A program made the position numbers and the translations under genes. 10,071 bases of DNA, from contig NW_011887328.1 in the NCBI RefSeq assembly GCF_000151315.2, positions 1 to 10,071 of the forward strand. The letters are read 5' to 3'. Shown here piece after piece: positions 8,401 through 10,071 of the stretch. Under the pieces are notes generated by a model that was not told the origin of the DNA, did not search any database, and saw only the letters and a list, made by a program, of their open reading frames with translations. The first letter of the stretch is position 1. Each line of letters begins with the position of its first letter. This DNA is from Capsaspora owczarzaki ATCC 30864. Lineage: Eukaryota; Opisthokonta; Filasterea.

Positions 8401-9119
8401 CTTGCGCCAAAGGCTATCGACTGACCGGGAACTACACCGACGGCCTTGCTTGTACTGCAAGCCGAACCTGGAACGCCACCTTGCTCGCGCATTGCGAGTT
8501 CATCGAACCTCCGTCGTCCGGCTCCGCTACCGTCACAGCGATCGGGGCTGGTGCCGGTGCAGGATTCTTCCTGCTCCTTCTCCTTTTGCTGCTCTTGCTC
8601 GTGCTTGCACGCCGTCGTCGCGCCAAGAAGCAGAAACCTGTTTATGAGACAAACTCGAGTGTGTTCCTGGTTCCCGGAATTCTGCGCCAACCGAGCACGA
8701 CCTCATCTAATTTCACTACGACCGTTGTGAACGAGGCGTTCAGCGCCGACTACGACACTCTCCAGAGGAAAGAAGACACGTACGCTACGCTTGGCGGCGG
8801 AGGTTCAGAAGAGTTGTACGACAGTCTTGGTGCACCTGCCTACGGAAATTCCCAAGCCTTGTATGGAAACTCTGGCATGCCTACCGATGACGATTCAGCA
8901 TATGCGTCGCCTGCCGCTCGGATTGCGGACACAAGCGCTTTGCCCCCTCAGTACGAAAGCTCTGTGGTGCAGAAGGCGATTGAGGCCGGGTATGAACCTC
9001 ACACTGCCGCTTCCGCAATCTCCAGTGAGGAGGTGGCCTACAAAACTCCCGTGTTTGCAACCCCTGCCTCTGAGGCCCAGCCCGACTCGTACGTGACCTT
9101 GGACGAGGAGTCCCCGTAA
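4770..9119 (+). CDS. Gene B: complete dermatopontin-like/sushi type I membrane receptor with ITAM-type tail
   Basis: Proposed exons are 4770-4845, 6086-6113, 6182-6260, 6324-6461, 6538-6760, 6820-7116 and 7222-9119, joined length 2739 nt, giving 912 residues and a TAA stop. Exon 1 encodes a signal peptide (hydrophobic ALVASLALLALTHSVS) and ends in phase 1 at G|GTACTG; joined to exon 2 it reads SVSA-TFYDTDYGW, a plausible cleavage site. Residues 27-199 are dermatopontin-like. Sushi modules with six Cys each occupy 204-258, 263-319, 326-390, 397-457, 462-519, 524-581, 586-643 and 648-705. The transmembrane helix is about 721-743, followed by RRRR, and the tail runs 744-912. All introns are GT..AG. 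Introns 2-6 are 59-105 nt; intron 1 is 1240 nt. The weakest link is exon 1, because of the long intron and the non-consensus GTACTG donor. Likely a surface receptor paired with gene A. Confidence 0.85.
5013..5048. repeat. (GA)n run, one interruption
   Basis: GA repeat of about 24 bases, a CA interruption, then further GA units, inside gene B intron 1. It is likely length-variable. Confidence 0.95.
5394..5428. repeat. 35-base poly-T homopolymer
   Basis: An uninterrupted run of T in gene B intron 1, ending in GGG. The exact length is unreliable in most sequencing data. On the reverse strand it reads as poly-A, but no adjacent retroelement features or target-site duplication were seen. Confidence 0.95.
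5813..5862. repeat. Interrupted poly-A tract
   Basis: A-rich tract with single C interruptions spaced 6 to 15 bases apart, in gene B intron 1, 220 bases before the exon 2 acceptor. Confidence 0.9.
6086..6872 (+). other. Gene B dermatopontin-like domain (five exons)
   Basis: Residues about 27-199. Exon 2 is only 28 nt and encodes TFYDTDYG plus the first two bases of a Trp codon completed in exon 3 (GWYHLFTMDN). Exon 4 carries EDRWWKYRRSC and ends NDWDQ. Exon 5 begins DFSW and carries KEDRLYQV and DYTCPQSFQYIAGMSS. Exon 6 supplies EEDRRWKYTCCKM. The three EDR-x-W/Y copies and the NDWDQ, CP and IAGM segments match the dermatopontin family pattern. Compared with gene A the first two exons are strongly diverged, whereas the centre is nearly identical. 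Confidence 0.75.
6381..8395 (+). repeat. Tandem-duplicate core, copy 2 (gene B)
   Basis: Partner of 1477-3496 in gene A, at an offset of 4899 bases over the sushi array. It includes the nearly identical introns 6462-6537 and 7117-7221. Intron 6761-6819 matches its partner only for about the first 26 bases, then diverges completely. Homology stops sharply after the GAATGCAC at 8388-8395. Confidence 0.9.
6885..8495 (+). other. Gene B array of eight six-cysteine sushi (CCP) modules
   Basis: Residues 204-705. Each module has six Cys, for example 462, 474, 485, 489, 505 and 519 in module 5, with an NG or HG before the second Cys, G-Y/F after the fourth, and in most modules a Trp before the last. 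This is the selectin-like variant of the sushi fold. Modules 1-7 are almost the same protein as in gene A, with only a few substitutions in modules 2-7 (for example Thr to Ile in module 5 and Asn to His in module 7). Module 8 switches midway to a different sequence from that of gene A. Confidence 0.88.
8541..9116 (+). other. Gene B transmembrane helix and cytoplasmic tail
   Basis: The membrane span at about residues 721-743 (IGAGAGAGFF followed by Leu runs) is closed by RRRR. The 169-residue tail has YETN, YDTL, YATL, YDSL, YGNS (twice), YASP, PPQY (855-858), YEPH, YKTP and a C-terminal YVTL at 904-907. The tail differs greatly from gene A but keeps the YxxL triplet, YASP and the PPxY motif. 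No kinase, phosphatase or adaptor domain is present. Confidence 0.85.
8751..8828 (+). other. Gene B triple YxxL array (two overlapping ITAMs)
   Basis: YDTL (Tyr791), YATL (Tyr801) and YDSL (Tyr813) are separated by six (QRKEDT) and eight (GGGGSEEL) residues, both within the x(6-8) spacing of the ITAM consensus. The surrounding sequence is not conserved with gene A except around the first linker (YDxLQR...DTY), so the spacing appears to be the conserved quantity. Confidence 0.75.
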
Positions 9120-9536
9120 ACGGCCAGTATGTATGCTGTATGTTGCGAGTTTTTCGGTTTTCGCATCAACTGGCGCCGTTCGATTCTTTCTCGTTTTTGG
9201 TTGTGTCTACGCATTTTCGCTTGAACTTTTTATTGTCGTTGTCATTCCATTGTTGTTTGTTGCTCTCATCGTTTCGTGCCACATGCCGGTCTTACGTCAG
9301 ACTGCAGCATGACTCGTTGGCCGTGTACAAAACCTTTTCGAAATTAATTCTGCTTTGTGAATCTCGCCCGTTCATGCCAATGTATTTTGCTGCAACGTCA
9401 ATCTTGATGCACGTTTGAGTCCGCTTGCAAGCGGCCCCATTTGAGCTGTCTGCCGCTTCTACTGTCTTATCACCACTTTCCGTTGTGGATTTGTGGGGAC
9501 GCATTTCACCTTTTTTTTTTTTTCTCTCGTTTCACA
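9120..9536. other. Intergenic region between gene B stop and gene C start
   Basis: It presumably contains the gene B 3' UTR and the promoter of gene C. No AATAAA signal was seen. A T run followed by CTCTCG lies at about 9511-9530, directly before the ATG at 9537. No exon or RNA gene recognised. Confidence 0.55.
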
Positions 9537-9606
9537 ATGCTGTCAGGTCGGCTGGTGACAACTGTCGCGTTTTTGGTGCTTGCGGCGCTTGTCCACAACT
9601 CTTCCG
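9537..9606 (+). CDS. Gene C exon 1: signal peptide of a probable third paralogue (3' end outside window)
   Basis: The ATG at 9537 encodes MLSGRLVTTVAFLVLAALVH followed by NSS, a clear signal peptide, and reaches a GTGCGT donor at 9607 in phase 1. Length (70 versus 76 nt), phase, position 417 bases after the previous stop, and the similar 3' end all match gene B exon 1. The partner exons would lie beyond 10071 if intron 1 is as long as in gene B. Alternative reading: the frame continues without a stop to TAA at 9906-9908, giving a 123-residue secreted Thr/Pro-rich protein. I favour the spliced reading because the continuation is built from ACC/ATC/CCA simple sequence. Confidence 0.5.
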
Positions 9607-10071
9607 GTGCGTACCAAATCCGCAACTTGCACTTCCTATCTCCGACGCAGAACACTGCAGTATCTTGCACATCATCATCCACTCAGCTTGACAGTGTTGA
9701 TGCGATTACTCATCCCACCCCGCACCCAAACCCACCGCACCCAACCTCATTCCACTCGACTCCAACCATCCCGATCACCACCATCCCGACCACCTTCACT
9801 TCCACAACCATCTTTATCACTGTCATCACTGCCGTCCCTGACGCGATCTATTGCGACTGTCCGTACGCAAGCGAGCGTGGGCTGAACTCAATTGCGGACC
9901 GTTTTTAATGAAGCAGGTTTGTAGTTTTTTTTATTTATTAATTTTGGTCAAGTGTGAATCGTTTCACGATCAAGACAACACTCGACAAAGCGACCACTCC
10001 GGAACGCCCAGCACCAGTGCAATCAGATACCAAGACGAGCCTGTTGGAGCTTTGAGAGCGAGCGAGACACT
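9607..10071 (+). other. Probable start of gene C intron 1, or Thr/Pro-rich ORF to 9908
   Basis: C-rich, imperfect ACC/ATC/CCA sequence at about 9715-9830, then T-rich sequence around 9920-9945. The frame of exon 1 stays open to 9908 and would add Thr, Pro and Ser with only three Cys. C-rich sequence seldom contains stops, so openness alone is weak evidence. After 9908 no coding signal is evident up to the window end. Confidence 0.4.

Noticed and set aside
7728-8690. 320-codon antisense open frame over the sushi array of gene B
   Set aside because: It mirrors the codon bias of the sense strand; a shorter counterpart occurs antisense to gene A (2877-3446). The sense frame has regular Cys patterns, so the antisense one is a shadow.

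Overview
This is eukaryotic nuclear DNA. Short phase-conserved introns (59-105 nt) with GT..AG ends interrupt the coding regions, and the spaces between exons hold long homopolymers and dinucleotide runs. The proteins are animal-like extracellular mosaics (dermatopontin-type domain, sushi/CCP modules, one membrane span) with phosphotyrosine-type tails. Compact genes, moderate GC and this domain vocabulary fit a unicellular relative of animals (filasterean or choanoflagellate type) or another early-branching holozoan. I cannot name the species from the sequence.

Layout, all on the + strand: (1) 1-1136, low-complexity DNA that is probably intron 1 of gene A; (2) gene A, exons 2-7, 1137-4250, 5' end not found and probably left of the window; (3) intergenic 4251-4769; (4) gene B, complete, seven exons from 4770 to 9119, 912 residues, with a 1.24 kb intron 1; (5) intergenic 9120-9536; (6) a signal-peptide exon at 9537-9606 that looks like the start of a third member, gene C, running out of the window.

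A and B are tandem paralogues with the same exon lengths (28, 79, 135/138, 223, 297 nt and a long last exon) and the same intron phases. Each predicts a type I membrane receptor: signal peptide (seen only in B), dermatopontin-like domain, eight six-cysteine sushi modules resembling those of selectins, one transmembrane helix followed by Arg/Lys, and a tyrosine-rich tail without a kinase domain. Each tail carries three YxxL motifs spaced as two overlapping ITAMs, plus a PPxY motif. A also has an ITIM-like motif.

The middle of the two genes, introns included, is nearly identical, while the first exons and the membrane/tail portion are strongly diverged, with a sharp boundary in sushi module 8. 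This suggests gene conversion, or selection, holding the ectodomain constant while the signalling tails diversify, as in paired receptors. My inference is a small cluster of surface recognition receptors signalling through cytoplasmic SH2-containing tyrosine kinases. The ligand is unknown.
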